This document shows, piece after piece, positions 16,764-25,950 of a DNA stretch of 64,000 bases (position 1 is its first letter; each line of letters starts with the position of its first letter). The notes beneath the pieces were generated by a model, which ran no database searches, was not told the DNA's origin, and saw only the letters and a list, made by a program, of their open reading frames with translations. Location: contig NZ_CP098478.1 of assembly GCF_023702675.1 (NCBI RefSeq), forward strand, positions 930,001-994,000, written 5' to 3'. Origin of the DNA: Acinetobacter sp. C26M. GTDB taxonomy: Bacteria > Pseudomonadota > Gammaproteobacteria > Pseudomonadales > Moraxellaceae. Both the position numbers and the translations under genes were made by a program.

Positions 16764-18107
16764 ATGACAAAATCTAAAAACAAGCAATCTTCAGGTTTAT
16801 TTGCACAAGCCTTTGGAGTGGCTAAAAAGCTCAGTTCTGAATTACAGAAATTTCAAGTTGCCCCAACCACATCAGGTGCGGAACTCGCGAATTCATCCAA
16901 TATTGTTGAAGGGAAAGCGCGTTTCAAAAGTCCATTTGAGGTCGAAAAATATGAAAATCCTCAACAAATGCTACGTCAACAATTTCCAAAATTATCCCAT
17001 CAATTGTTAGGTCGCCATTATAACCGAGTGAATAGTGTGGCTTCGTTTGTTTCACCAGATTTGGGTGATAAGGTTTCTGACTATTTATTCCAATGGTTAA
17101 ATGAATTTAGTTCGAATAGTTCCCTAACTGAAAAAATCCTTGAGGAAGCAGGGGTTAAAGATATTATGGAACTGACTACAGATACAGGGCGTTCCCAGCG
17201 CTTAAGTCAGGCATTAATTGAACAAAATAAATTATTAGCTGCTGCGCAAGGTGCAATTACGGGTGCAACGGGTGTCTGGGGTGCGGCGATCGATATTCCA
17301 GCGTCTATTGTTTTGACTTTGAGAACGATTTATCAAACTGGCCGTTCACACGGTTTTGATTTATCAGAAGATGCAGATCAAGAAATTGTTGCTTTTATCT
17401 TTAAAGAAATCGATTTGAGTTTGGTTGCGGAAAAACAAACCTTGTTGGTTGCGTTAAAAGCATTGAAGTCCATGTTAGAAACACATGATTTGCAACAGTT
17501 CCAGCAATTGTTAGGTTCAAATAATGATATCGAATTGGTGAAAAAGTGGTTGGTAGATGAAAATGGTCAGTTTAAATGGAACTGGCTCAATCGTATTCCT
17601 CAAGCTTCGGTGGTTGGTAAATTGACTCCAATTGCAGGCGCAGCACTGGGTGGTTTCTATAGTTGGAGACTGCTAGAAGATGTTGGACATAAATCGCAAT
17701 CGATTTTTGGTGCAGCACGCTTTTATATGAATGAATATCCAAATGAAAAGATTTCACCTCTAGAAGCATATTTTAAAGCTGAAGCCTTATTGAAGAAAGC
17801 GAGTCCACGTTTATTAAGTTCTACAACAGTTGAAAATAATAAGACCGCATCAGAAGAACCGAATGATGTGATTACCCATGTAACCGTTAAAACCAAAGAC
17901 AGTACAACGCCAACAGTCGCTGTAGATGACAAGGTTGAAGCTGGAATTCAACAACTTGCTGAACAGCATGTGGTTGAGCATCCTCATACAGAACAACAGC
18001 CTGCGTTAAAAGCGCAGCAAGATGAAACTTTTGAGGATGCTGAGGCGGAGGTTGTTGCTGAGCAAAAATCAATTGACATAGAGCCTGCCTCAACAAAGCA
18101 TAGCTAA
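16764..18107 (+). CDS. EcsC family protein
   Basis: A 447-residue protein with the EcsC-type domain, seen in AAAQGAITGATGVWGAAIDI, PASIVLTLRTIYQTGRSHGF and the later PIAGAALGGFYSWRLLEDVG. These glycine/alanine-rich segments look membrane-associated rather than fully spanning. The last 110 residues form an acidic, Gln- and Val-rich low-complexity tail. A TTG at 16761 adjoins the ATG; AGAGGT upstream supports the ATG at 16764. The molecular role of the family is not settled. It lies just before the str operon, which has its own promoter. Confidence 0.82.
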   Translation: MTKSKNKQSSGLFAQAFGVAKKLSSELQKFQVAPTTSGAELANSSNIVEGKARFKSPFEVEKYENPQQMLRQQFPKLSHQLLGRHYNRVNSVASFVSPDLGDKVSDYLFQWLNEFSSNSSLTEKILEEAGVKDIMELTTDTGRSQRLSQALIEQNKLLAAAQGAITGATGVWGAAIDIPASIVLTLRTIYQTGRSHGFDLSEDADQEIVAFIFKEIDLSLVAEKQTLLVALKALKSMLETHDLQQFQQLLGSNNDIELVKKWLVDENGQFKWNWLNRIPQASVVGKLTPIAGAALGGFYSWRLLEDVGHKSQSIFGAARFYMNEYPNEKISPLEAYFKAEALLKKASPRLLSSTTVENNKTASEEPNDVITHVTVKTKDSTTPTVAVDDKVEAGIQQLAEQHVVEHPHTEQQPALKAQQDETFEDAEAEVVAEQKSIDIEPASTKHS

Positions 18108-18173
18108 ATTGGGGTGTGATGTTTTTGGTATTAAAAACACAACAAACTTAAGAAATGGTCGACACTTGAAATG

Positions 18174-18202
18174 TTGACCATTTTTACTTCTTAGCTTACA
18201 AT
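18174..18202 (+). promoter_or_regulatory. Sigma-70 promoter of the str operon
   Basis: TTGACC (18174-18179), 17-bp spacer, TACAAT (18197-18202), about 65 bp ahead of rpsL. Near-consensus, as expected for a ribosomal-protein operon. Confidence 0.82.
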
Positions 18203-18267
18203 TATGTGCCCTTAAAAAGAGGTTCTTTTCTTTTTTTAAGGTTGTTTAATAACGGGAGAATTGCCAA

Positions 18268-18642
18268 ATGGCAACAACAAATCAGTTGATCCGTAAGGGT
18301 CGTACAACTTTGATTGAAAAATCTAAAGTTCCTGCGTTGAAGGCTTGTCCACAACGTCGTGGTGTATGTACACGTGTTTATACTACTACACCTAAAAAAC
18401 CTAACTCAGCAATGCGTAAGGTTTGCCGTGTTCGCTTAACTTCAGGTTTTGAAGTATCTAGCTATATCGGTGGTGAAGGTCATAACCTACAAGAGCACAG
18501 TGTTGTTCTTATCCGTGGTGGTCGTGTTAAAGACTTACCAGGTGTACGTTACCATACCGTTCGTGGTTCTTTAGACTGTGCTGGCGTTAAAGATCGTAAC
18601 CAGTCACGTTCTAAATACGGTACTAAGCGTCCTAAGAAGTAA
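18268..18642 (+). CDS. rpsL: 30S ribosomal protein S12
   Basis: S12 lies at the decoding centre of the 30S subunit and affects accuracy; changes in it cause streptomycin resistance. The 124-residue protein has both streptomycin-linked loops in wild-type form: [11 protein letters not shown] (Lys at the classic position 43) and [11 protein letters not shown] (Lys at position 88). It is the first gene of the str operon rpsL-rpsG-fusA-tuf. Confidence 0.98.
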   Translation: MATTNQLIRKGRTTLIEKSKVPALKACPQRRGVCTRVYTTTPKKPNSAMRKVCRVRLTSGFEVSSYIGGEGHNLQEHSVVLIRGGRVKDLPGVRYHTVRGSLDCAGVKDRNQSRSKYGTKRPKK

Positions 18643-18742
18643 TTCTAGGAAACTAGTCCAAACAACCCTTTAGCGTTTCGCTTGTTTGAATTCTTCATAG
18701 TTTTGTAATTCAAGCGACGTATAGTAAGGCCAGCGAAAGTAC

Positions 18743-18783
18743 ATGACACTCGTACAAACTGCTGGATTATCCTGAAGTGTCAT
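18743..18783 (+). promoter_or_regulatory. Hairpin just upstream of rpsG, possible S7 autoregulatory site
   Basis: An 8-bp perfect inverted repeat ATGACACT / AGTGTCAT with a 25-nt intervening loop ends 18 nt before the rpsG ATG. In E. coli, S7 represses its own operon by binding the rpsL-rpsG intergenic RNA. The position fits, but the sequence is not the E. coli one. Confidence 0.4.
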
Positions 18784-18801
18784 ATTATTAGGTGTATTAA
18801 A

Positions 18802-19272
18802 ATGCCAAGACGTCGCGTAGTCGCTGCTCGTGAGATCCTTCCAGATCCAAAATTTAGCAGCCAAACAATCGCTAAATTCATGAACCACGTAATGCAAGAT
18901 GGTAAAAAATCTATTGCTGAAAGTATCGTTTACGGTGCTTTAGACCGCGTTCAAGAAAAAAACAAAGTAGACCCAGTTGAATTTTTCGAGACTACTCTTG
19001 AAAAAGTTCGTCCTATGGTTGAAGTAAAAGCACGCCGTGTTGGTGGTGCTACTTATCAAGTACCTATGGAAGTACGCCCATCCCGTCGTACTGCTCTAGC
19101 TATGCGTTGGTTAGTAGATGCTGCTGCTAAGCGTTCTGAAAAAACGATGGCTTTACGTCTTGCTGGTGAGTTGCTTGATGCAGCTGAAGGTAAAGGTGCA
19201 GCGATCAAAAAACGTGAAGACGTGCATCGTATGGCTGAAGCCAACAAAGCCTTCTCTCACTACCGTTTCTAA
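18802..19272 (+). CDS. rpsG: 30S ribosomal protein S7
   Basis: S7 starts assembly of the 30S head by binding the 3' domain of 16S rRNA and is also the translational repressor of its operon in E. coli. It has 156 residues, with the expected N terminus [18 protein letters not shown] and the basic segment [20 protein letters not shown]. Spacing is 159 bp from rpsL and 177 bp to fusA, both unusually roomy for this operon. Confidence 0.98.
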   Translation: MPRRRVVAAREILPDPKFSSQTIAKFMNHVMQDGKKSIAESIVYGALDRVQEKNKVDPVEFFETTLEKVRPMVEVKARRVGGATYQVPMEVRPSRRTALAMRWLVDAAAKRSEKTMALRLAGELLDAAEGKGAAIKKREDVHRMAEANKAFSHYRF

Positions 19273-19306
19273 GCGGATAAAACAGTCCCTAATCAGGAGA
19301 ATATTC

Positions 19307-19369
19307 ATGCGTACCGCGGCTCGATTCAACATCGCTCTTTACCAAAGTGGGGGCTTTGCGGGTATTTAA
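19307..19369 (+). CDS. Possible 20-residue leader-type ORF between rpsG and fusA
   Basis: An ATG at 19307 is preceded by a good Shine-Dalgarno AGGAGA (19295-19300, 6-nt spacing), as strong as those of the flanking ribosomal genes. The product would be MRTAARFNIALYQSGGFAGI. It is followed by a hairpin (CGCATCAA / TTGGTGCG, about 19393-19412) and then fusA. It may be a translated spacer that couples S7 and EF-G synthesis, or a chance frame. No homologue is known to me. Confidence 0.4.
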   Translation: MRTAARFNIALYQSGGFAGI

Positions 19370-19449
19370 GTTGCCTGCTTGGATATTCGTGCGCATCAAT
19401 TTAATTGGTGCGTCCTGTTTTAAATATAACATTTAGGAATGTAGACATC

Positions 19450-21588
19450 ATGGCTCGCCAAACCCCAATTAGTAATTACCGTAACATCGGTATTTCTGCG
19501 CACATTGACGCAGGTAAAACAACTACAACTGAACGTATTTTGTTCTACACAGGTGTATCTCACAAAATTGGTGAAGTACACGATGGTGCAGCAACAATGG
19601 ACTGGATGGAACAAGAGCAAGAGCGTGGTATTACAATTACCTCTGCTGCTACAACTTGTTTCTGGTCTGGTATGGCTAACCAATTCCAACAACACCGTAT
19701 CAACGTAATTGATACACCGGGACACGTAGACTTCACAATCGAAGTTGAACGTTCTATGCGTGTTCTTGACGGTGCGTGCATGGTTTACTGTGCAGTTGGT
19801 GGTGTACAGCCTCAGTCTGAAACTGTATGGCGTCAAGCGAACAAATATAAAGTGCCTCGTTTAGCATTCGTGAACAAGATGGACCGTACTGGTGCAAACT
19901 TCTTCCGTGCTGTTGAGCAAGTTAAAACTCGTTTAGGTGGTAATCCTGTACCTATCGTTGTGCCAATTGGTGCAGAAGATACGTTCACAGGTGTTGTTGA
20001 CCTTATCGAAATGAAAGCGATTATCTGGGATGAAGCATCTCAAGGTATGAAGTTCGAATACGGTGATATTCCTGCTGACCTCGTTGAGATTTCTCAAGAA
20101 TGGCGTACTAAGATGGTTGAAGCTGCGGCTGAAGCATCTGAAGAGCTAATGGACAAGTACTTGGAAGAAGGTGATCTTTCTAAAGAAGAAATCATCGCTG
20201 GTCTTCGTACACGTACATTGGCTTCTGAAATCCAAGTTATGCTTTGTGGTTCAGCGTTCAAGAACAAAGGTGTTCAACGTATGTTGGATGCTGTAATTCA
20301 ATTCTTACCTTCTCCGACAGAAGTTAAAGCAATTGAAGGTATTCTTGACGACAAAGATGAAACTAAAGCATCTCGTGAAGCATCTGACGAAGCGCCGTTC
20401 TCTGCACTTGCGTTCAAAATCATGAACGATAAGTTCGTAGGTAACTTAACATTCGTACGTGTTTATTCTGGTGTTCTTAAACAAGGTGATCCGGTTTATA
20501 ACCCAGTTAAATCTAAGCGTGAACGTATCGGTCGTATCGTGCAAATGCACGCGAACGAACGTCAAGATCTTGAAGAAATCCGTGCAGGTGATATCGCAGC
20601 GTGTGTAGGTCTTAAAGACGTTACTACGGGTGATACATTATGTGATGAGAAAAACATCATTACTCTTGAACGTATGGAATTCCCAGAGCCAGTAATTTCA
20701 TTGGCTGTTGAACCAAAAACTAAAGCTGACCAAGAAAAAATGTCAATTGCTTTAGGTCGTTTGGCGAAAGAAGATCCATCGTTCCGCGTTCGTACAGACG
20801 AAGAATCTGGTCAAACAATTATTGCTGGTATGGGTGAGCTTCACCTTGACATCATCGTTGACCGTATGAAGCGTGAATTCGGTGTTGAAGCGAACATTGG
20901 TAAACCAATGGTTGCTTACCGTGAAACGATCAAAAAGTCTGTTGAGCAAGAAGGTAAGTTTGTTCGTCAAACAGGTGGTAAAGGTAAATTCGGTCATGTA
21001 TATGTTCGTTTAGAGCCTATGGATGTTGAAGAAGCTGGTAAAGAATACCAATTCGCTGAAGAAGTTGTCGGCGGTACAGTACCTAAAGAATTCTTTGGTG
21101 CGGTTGATAAAGGTATTCAAGAACGTATGAAGAATGGTGTATTGGCTGGTTACCCTGTTGTGGGTATCAAAGCGACATTATTCGACGGTTCTTACCACGA
21201 TGTCGACTCTGACGAATTGTCGTTCAAAATGGCTGGTTCATACGCTTTCCGTGACGGTTTCATGAAAGCGGATCCTATCCTTCTTGAACCAATCATGAAA
21301 GTTGAAGTAGAAACTCCAGAAGACTACATGGGCGATATCATGGGTGACTTAAACCGTCGTCGTGGTATGGTTCAAGGTATGGACGATCTTCCTGGTGGAA
21401 CAAAAGCAATTAAAGCAGAAGTTCCATTGGCTGAGATGTTTGGTTACGCGACTCAAATGCGTTCTATGTCTCAAGGTCGTGCGACTTATTCTATGGAATT
21501 CGCTAAATACGCTGAAACACCACGTAACGTGGCTGAAGGCATCATCGCTAAGTTCCAAGCTGGCGGTAAAAAAGGTGACGACGAGTAA
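19450..21588 (+). CDS. fusA: Elongation factor G
   Basis: This GTPase drives ribosomal translocation and, with RRF, recycling. The 712-residue protein has the G1 motif [14 protein letters not shown]2 RGITIT, G3 DTPGHVDF and G4 NKMD in order, then domains II-V. An in-frame ATG at 19405 would add 15 residues in a region with no Shine-Dalgarno. ATG 19450 gives the normal N terminus [15 protein letters not shown]. Confidence 0.98.
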   Translation: MARQTPISNYRNIGISAHIDAGKTTTTERILFYTGVSHKIGEVHDGAATMDWMEQEQERGITITSAATTCFWSGMANQFQQHRINVIDTPGHVDFTIEVERSMRVLDGACMVYCAVGGVQPQSETVWRQANKYKVPRLAFVNKMDRTGANFFRAVEQVKTRLGGNPVPIVVPIGAEDTFTGVVDLIEMKAIIWDEASQGMKFEYGDIPADLVEISQEWRTKMVEAAAEASEELMDKYLEEGDLSKEEIIAGLRTRTLASEIQVMLCGSAFKNKGVQRMLDAVIQFLPSPTEVKAIEGILDDKDETKASREASDEAPFSALAFKIMNDKFVGNLTFVRVYSGVLKQGDPVYNPVKSKRERIGRIVQMHANERQDLEEIRAGDIAACVGLKDVTTGDTLCDEKNIITLERMEFPEPVISLAVEPKTKADQEKMSIALGRLAKEDPSFRVRTDEESGQTIIAGMGELHLDIIVDRMKREFGVEANIGKPMVAYRETIKKSVEQEGKFVRQTGGKGKFGHVYVRLEPMDVEEAGKEYQFAEEVVGGTVPKEFFGAVDKGIQERMKNGVLAGYPVVGIKATLFDGSYHDVDSDELSFKMAGSYAFRDGFMKADPILLEPIMKVEVETPEDYMGDIMGDLNRRRGMVQGMDDLPGGTKAIKAEVPLAEMFGYATQMRSMSQGRATYSMEFAKYAETPRNVAEGIIAKFQAGGKKGDDE

Positions 21589-21680
21589 TCTTTCGATTAC
21601 TATATTACCCAACTAAATTTAGTTAAAAAACCAAGTGCTCATGGGCGACCCTCATGAGCAGTTTATAAAGGAAGATCATC

Positions 21681-22871
21681 ATGGCTAAAGCCAAGTTTGA
21701 ACGTAATAAACCACACGTAAACGTGGGTACAATTGGTCACGTTGACCATGGTAAAACAACTTTAACTGCTGCGATTGCAACTATCTGTGCAAAAACTTAC
21801 GGCGGTGAAGCGAAAGATTACTCACAAATCGACTCAGCTCCTGAAGAAAAAGCACGTGGTATTACAATTAATACTTCACACGTAGAATACGATTCTCCAA
21901 TCCGTCACTACGCTCACGTAGACTGCCCGGGCCACGCCGATTATGTTAAAAACATGATTACTGGTGCTGCTCAGATGGACGGCGCGATCCTTGTATGTGC
22001 TGCGACTGATGGTCCAATGCCACAAACTCGTGAACACATCCTTCTTTCACGTCAGGTTGGTGTACCTTACATCATCGTATTCTTAAACAAGTGTGACCTT
22101 GTTGATGATGAAGAATTACTTGAATTAGTAGAAATGGAAGTTCGTGAACTTCTTTCTACTTATGACTTCCCAGGTGATGACACTCCAGTTATCCGTGGTT
22201 CAGCACTTGCTGCACTTAACGGTGACGCTGGTCAATATGGTGAGTCTTCAGTTCTTGCTCTTGTTGAAGCGCTTGACTCTTACATTCCAGAACCAGAACG
22301 TGCTATCGACAAAGCATTCTTGATGCCAATCGAAGACGTATTCTCTATCTCAGGCCGTGGTACAGTAGTAACTGGTCGTGTAGAAGCTGGTATCGTAAAA
22401 GTTGGTGAAGAAGTTGAAATCGTAGGTATCAAAGATACGGTTAAAACTACAGTAACTGGCGTAGAAATGTTCCGTAAATTGCTTGACGAAGGTCGTGCAG
22501 GCGAGAACTGTGGTGTTCTTCTTCGTGGTACTAAGCGTGAAGACGTACAACGTGGTCAAGTACTTGCTAAGCCAGGTACAATCAAGCCGCATACTAAATT
22601 CGATGCAGAAGTATACGTACTTTCTAAAGAAGAAGGTGGTCGTCATACTCCATTCCTTAACGGTTACCGTCCACAGTTCTACTTCCGTACAACTGACGTA
22701 ACTGGCGCGATCAAATTACAAGATGGCGTAGAAATGGTAATGCCTGGTGACAACGTTGAGATGTCAGTAGAGTTAATCCACCCGATCGCAATGGACCCAG
22801 GTCTACGTTTTGCGATCCGTGAAGGTGGTCGTACTGTAGGCGCTGGTGTTGTTGCTAAAGTAACTGCATAA
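21681..22871 (+). CDS. tuf: Elongation factor Tu
   Basis: EF-Tu delivers aminoacyl-tRNA to the ribosome. The 396-residue protein has G1 [10 protein letters not shown]3 [20 protein letters not shown] and G4 NKCD, followed by two beta-barrel domains. It is the last gene of the str operon and ends at a strong terminator. Gammaproteobacteria usually have a second tuf copy elsewhere, which cannot be checked here. Confidence 0.98.
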   Translation: MAKAKFERNKPHVNVGTIGHVDHGKTTLTAAIATICAKTYGGEAKDYSQIDSAPEEKARGITINTSHVEYDSPIRHYAHVDCPGHADYVKNMITGAAQMDGAILVCAATDGPMPQTREHILLSRQVGVPYIIVFLNKCDLVDDEELLELVEMEVRELLSTYDFPGDDTPVIRGSALAALNGDAGQYGESSVLALVEALDSYIPEPERAIDKAFLMPIEDVFSISGRGTVVTGRVEAGIVKVGEEVEIVGIKDTVKTTVTGVEMFRKLLDEGRAGENCGVLLRGTKREDVQRGQVLAKPGTIKPHTKFDAEVYVLSKEEGGRHTPFLNGYRPQFYFRTTDVTGAIKLQDGVEMVMPGDNVEMSVELIHPIAMDPGLRFAIREGGRTVGAGVVAKVTA

Positions 22872-22884
22872 TCGCTTAGAGTGA

Positions 22885-22914
22885 TAAAAAAACACCCCAT
22901 TGGGGTGTTTTTTT
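22885..22914 (+). terminator. Terminator of the str operon
   Basis: ACACCCCA / TGGGGTGT stem with almost no loop, flanked by A7 and T7. Placed 14 bp after the tuf stop. Confidence 0.92.
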
Positions 22915-22946
22915 ATGTCTGTTGTTCGACAATTTTTCTGCAAGAG

Positions 22947-22979
22947 TGTCCTAAACTGATACCACGCTGTCCTAAACTG
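22947..22979 (+). promoter_or_regulatory. Paired direct repeats upstream of the first PF10118 gene
   Basis: TGTCCTAAACTG occurs twice, exactly repeated, at 22947-22958 and 22968-22979. The starts are 21 bp apart, two helical turns. The second copy is followed by CACTTA and then a possible -10 TATAAA (22995-23000). In that case it would overlap the -35 position. The spacing is typical of AraC-family activator sites, but the regulator is unknown. Confidence 0.6.
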
Positions 22980-23073
22980 CACTTAATTGATTCGTATAAA
23001 ACCGTAATATAAAACTCAAGAAAACGAACAAAAGTGCTCAGTGGAGATATTTCACTGAAAAGGAGTAGGCAGC

Positions 23074-23955
23074 ATGAATGCTAAAGTGAATGTTTCGAAT
23101 CGTGCAGGTGCAAGTTTCCCAGTACGTCGTATGAATTTTGATTTTAATGAAGTTCCTGAATATTGGGTCAGTGGTTCAGCTGGATTAACTCATTTTATGA
23201 CAGGTTTATCTGCGCTATTTCCAGATGGTGAAAAACTCTTTATCGATTCAGTGCGTGCTGTACGTTATCACCCAGCCATTAAAGACAATGAAAAACTGCA
23301 AAAAGAAATCAGTGCTTTTATTGGTCAAGAGGCCATGCACACGCAAGAGCATGTCAACTTTAATGCTTCAGCTCAGAAATATGGTCATGATGTCGAGACA
23401 CTTGAACGAAGAACAGGTGTCGTGATTCAAACAGGCCGTAAACTATTTGCTAAATTGGTTAAACCATTCGGTATGACACAAGAAATGGTGGATTTGACTG
23501 CAACCACAGCACTTGAACATTTTACTGCAACCATTGCGTCAGAATTATTGCGTAATCCGCATATTCAAGAGTTAATGCAAGACAAGACCATGGAATATAT
23601 GTGGTTATGGCATGCGGTAGAAGAAAATGAACATAAAGCAGTTGCTTATGATGTGTATGAAGAAATTTTTGGTCGTGGCGTAAAAGCATACGCATTACGT
23701 AATACGGCGTTGGTTGTTTCGATGGTTGCAATTTTCCTGACCCAATCTTCATTTGTGTTGAAGCTCTTGAAAGATGATGGAAAATTAAATCTCAAAGAGC
23801 TCGGTATGATTTATGAATATGCCTATAGTCCGTCGAAAGGAATTATCTCTGGAATGGCGGGTGAAATGTTGGCGTACTTCAAGCCTGGTTTCCATCCAAA
23901 TGATTTAGATACTGTGCAATTATTGCAAGATTGGAAAGCAAAATTAGGTCTATAA
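23074..23955 (+). CDS. PF10118-type predicted metal-dependent hydrolase, paralogue 1
   Basis: A 293-residue protein of the COG3687/PF10118 family. Helical segments carry ferritin-like metal ligands: GQEAMHTQEH, TALEHFTATIASEL and WHAVEENEHKAVAYDVYE. A hydrophobic helix near residues 210-228 could anchor it to the membrane. The substrate is unknown. The N terminus MNAKVNVSNRAGASFPVRRM is almost the same as in the next gene. It has its own upstream repeat pair and its own terminator, so the two paralogues are separate units. Confidence 0.82.
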   Translation: MNAKVNVSNRAGASFPVRRMNFDFNEVPEYWVSGSAGLTHFMTGLSALFPDGEKLFIDSVRAVRYHPAIKDNEKLQKEISAFIGQEAMHTQEHVNFNASAQKYGHDVETLERRTGVVIQTGRKLFAKLVKPFGMTQEMVDLTATTALEHFTATIASELLRNPHIQELMQDKTMEYMWLWHAVEENEHKAVAYDVYEEIFGRGVKAYALRNTALVVSMVAIFLTQSSFVLKLLKDDGKLNLKELGMIYEYAYSPSKGIISGMAGEMLAYFKPGFHPNDLDTVQLLQDWKAKLGL

Positions 23956-23984
23956 CGTTCTTCATTCTTGTCTAGCAATAGCTA

Positions 23985-24014
23985 AAAAGGGACAATAAAT
24001 TTTGTCCCTTTTTT
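23985..24014 (+). terminator. Terminator after PF10118 paralogue 1
   Basis: AAAGGGACAA / TTGTCCCTTT stem with a short AT loop, followed by T7. Confidence 0.88.
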
Positions 24015-24058
24015 TATTTTAATCTTTCATTTCATGCAGGATTTTGAGCAAAGCGACA

Positions 24059-24091
24059 TGTCCTAAGATGATGCTTTTATGACCTTATCTG
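24059..24091 (+). promoter_or_regulatory. Paired direct repeats upstream of the second PF10118 gene
   Basis: TGTCCTAAGATG (24059-24070) and the weaker TGACCTTATCTG (24080-24091) lie 21 bp apart, the same spacing as in front of the first paralogue. CTGCACTTA follows in both cases. This points to one shared regulator for both genes. Confidence 0.55.
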
Positions 24092-24177
24092 CACTTATTG
24101 AATGCGCTGAAAAGGGCGTATAAATAAAGAATAGAAAATGATCAGTAAAACGTATTCATCGTATAGGAGAACCGGGT

Positions 24178-25062
24178 ATGAATGCTAAAGTTAATATTTC
24201 AAACCGTGCTGGTGCCAGCTTTCCCGTACGCCGAATGGATTTTGAATTTGGTGAGGTACCACGCTATTGGGCCAATGGTGATGCTGCACTCACACATTTT
24301 ATGACTGCACTTTCGGCACTATTTCCTGAAGGGGAACAATTCTTTGTAAATAGTACCCGTGCAGTACGTAATGACCCTAAATTGGCGGATCAGCGACTAC
24401 AGAAAGAGATTAGTGCTTTTATTGGTCAAGAAGCGATGCATTCTAAAGAGCATTTGGCATTTAATGCTTCAGCCCAAGCCTATGGTTATGATGTTCGCGA
24501 GTTAGAGGCGCAAACGGGGCGTTTGATTAATCGCACCATAGGTGTTGCCTCAAAAATATTAAAGCCTTTTGGTTTTAGTAAAGAGATGATTGGATTAACG
24601 GGAACTTGTGCCTTAGAGCACTTTACTTCCACCATTGCTGAAGAGTTATTGAGTAATCCAGACATTCAAGCCATGTTTATGGATCAAACCATGTATCATT
24701 TATGGATGTGGCATGCCGTAGAAGAAAATGAACATAAAGCAGTTGCCTTTGATGTCTATGAAGCCATGTATGGACAAGGCCCTAAAGCGTATTTTATGCG
24801 TTCATTGGCTTTAGTGATCGCGATGGGATTGATCTTTATCACTCAATCTTATTTCACGGCAAAACTTTTGCGAACTGATGGAAAATTGACATGGCGTGAT
24901 ACCAAATACATGATCAAATTTATGTATGGTTATAAAGGCTTTATGACGCGCCAAATCCCAACTTTATTGGATTTTTTAAGACCAAAATTTCATCCAAACG
25001 ATCAAGATACCACTGCATTGCTGAATAAGTGGCGTGCTGAATTGGGCTTTAATTTGAGTTAA
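24178..25062 (+). CDS. PF10118-type predicted metal-dependent hydrolase, paralogue 2
   Basis: A 294-residue paralogue of the preceding protein, sharing its whole layout. It has the N terminus MNAKVNISNRAGASFPVRRM and ligand segments GQEAMHSKEH, CALEHFTSTIAEELL and WHAVEENEHKAVAFDVYE. It also has a hydrophobic helix near residue 215 and the C-terminal motif PKFHPNDQDTTALL. The two have diverged in the middle and tail, so this is an old duplication. A terminator follows at 25069. Substrate unknown. Confidence 0.82.
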   Translation: MNAKVNISNRAGASFPVRRMDFEFGEVPRYWANGDAALTHFMTALSALFPEGEQFFVNSTRAVRNDPKLADQRLQKEISAFIGQEAMHSKEHLAFNASAQAYGYDVRELEAQTGRLINRTIGVASKILKPFGFSKEMIGLTGTCALEHFTSTIAEELLSNPDIQAMFMDQTMYHLWMWHAVEENEHKAVAFDVYEAMYGQGPKAYFMRSLALVIAMGLIFITQSYFTAKLLRTDGKLTWRDTKYMIKFMYGYKGFMTRQIPTLLDFLRPKFHPNDQDTTALLNKWRAELGFNLS

Positions 25063-25068
25063 CTTCAT

Positions 25069-25095
25069 CGGGCAGTCAAAACTGCCCATTTTTTT
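25069..25095 (+). terminator. Terminator after PF10118 paralogue 2
   Basis: GGGCAGT / ACTGCCC stem with a CAAA loop, then ATTTTTTT. Confidence 0.9.
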
Positions 25096-25157
25096 ATTCA
25101 AATTTTGCTTTAAATTGCTGATAATCTGCAGCAGTATTTTATATAGAGTAGCAGATC

Positions 25158-25616
25158 GTGATTCGATTGATGCAAGAAAAAGATTTAGATCGTGTTTCTG
25201 CAATTGAAGCTTTAGTTCAAACACATCCATGGTCGAAGCAGCAGTTTCAGGAATCTTTTGCTTCATATCAATGTACGGTATATGAACAAGCCAATCAGGT
25301 AGTTGGCTTTTGTATTTTGCAGCCCGTCTTAGATGAAGCAAACTTATTATTGATGGCAATACATCCGAGTCAACAAGGCAAGGGATTAGGCTATGAATTA
25401 TTAGAAAGTTCAATTCATCAATTAAAAAACAATCCAATTCAGATTTTTTTAGAAGTCCGTGAAAGTAATCTTGCTGCAATTCGTTTGTATGAAAAGACAG
25501 GTTTCCACCAAATAGACTTACGCAAAAATTATTATCCAAACTCTGATGGTTCAAGAGAGCATGCTGTGATTATGGTCAAAACATGCACTGATGATTTTGC
25601 GGCGTTATTTCAATAA
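25158..25616 (+). CDS. rimI: Ribosomal protein S18 alanine N-acetyltransferase
   Basis: RimI uses acetyl-CoA to acetylate the N-terminal alanine of ribosomal protein S18. The 152-residue GNAT protein has the CoA-binding motif QQGKGLGYELL (Q/RxxGxG/A) and the RimI-type end of the core, LEVRESNLAAIRLYEKTGF. The start is GTG at 25158. It lies downstream of the PF10118 genes, separated by a terminator. Confidence 0.85.
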   Translation: MIRLMQEKDLDRVSAIEALVQTHPWSKQQFQESFASYQCTVYEQANQVVGFCILQPVLDEANLLLMAIHPSQQGKGLGYELLESSIHQLKNNPIQIFLEVRESNLAAIRLYEKTGFHQIDLRKNYYPNSDGSREHAVIMVKTCTDDFAALFQ

Positions 25617-25950
25617 ATTTATGCAATTTAAGTATGACTCAGACATATATTCTAAAATATTAAAAAGTATTTGTTGTAACGGAGTCATTCAGGTTAATTA
25701 TCCAATTTCATGATAAACCTGCGGTTCGCCCTACTTTTGTTTCGGCATGAGGAGCGAAAGCTCCGCAAGGGCAAACCATCTTTCTTGCACTACTTGATCA
25801 AAGTTCACCGCAAGGCGAAAAACTTTGCTTAGTATAAACTACGCACTTCGTTTGTCTTGCGCTGCGCTAAAGCTATAGTCGCTTTAACTTGCTCAGGTTG
25901 TGAATGACACTTGCGTGTATCAAATAGTCGAAAAAATTATCAAATTTAAA
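25617..25950. repeat. Non-coding, repeat-like patch between rimI and bpt
   Basis: This 334-bp stretch holds no credible gene. From about 25720 to 25920 it differs from the flanks: it is richer in G+C and full of short hairpins, such as GGAGC-GAAA-GCTCC at 25751-25764 and the GCGCTGCGC run at 25859-25867. The style is that of a dispersed repeat of the Acinetobacter type. No second copy is present in this window, so the repeat label is inference. Confidence 0.4.

Noticed and set aside
19420..19836. Long open frames antisense to fusA and tuf (for example 138 residues)
   Set aside because: Strongly biased codon use of highly expressed genes leaves antisense frames open; the products lack any protein-like pattern and have no ribosome-binding sites.
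25617..25950. A CRISPR array or insertion-sequence remnant
   Set aside because: No regular repeat-spacer pattern and no transposase frame; the stretch only resembles a dispersed repeat.
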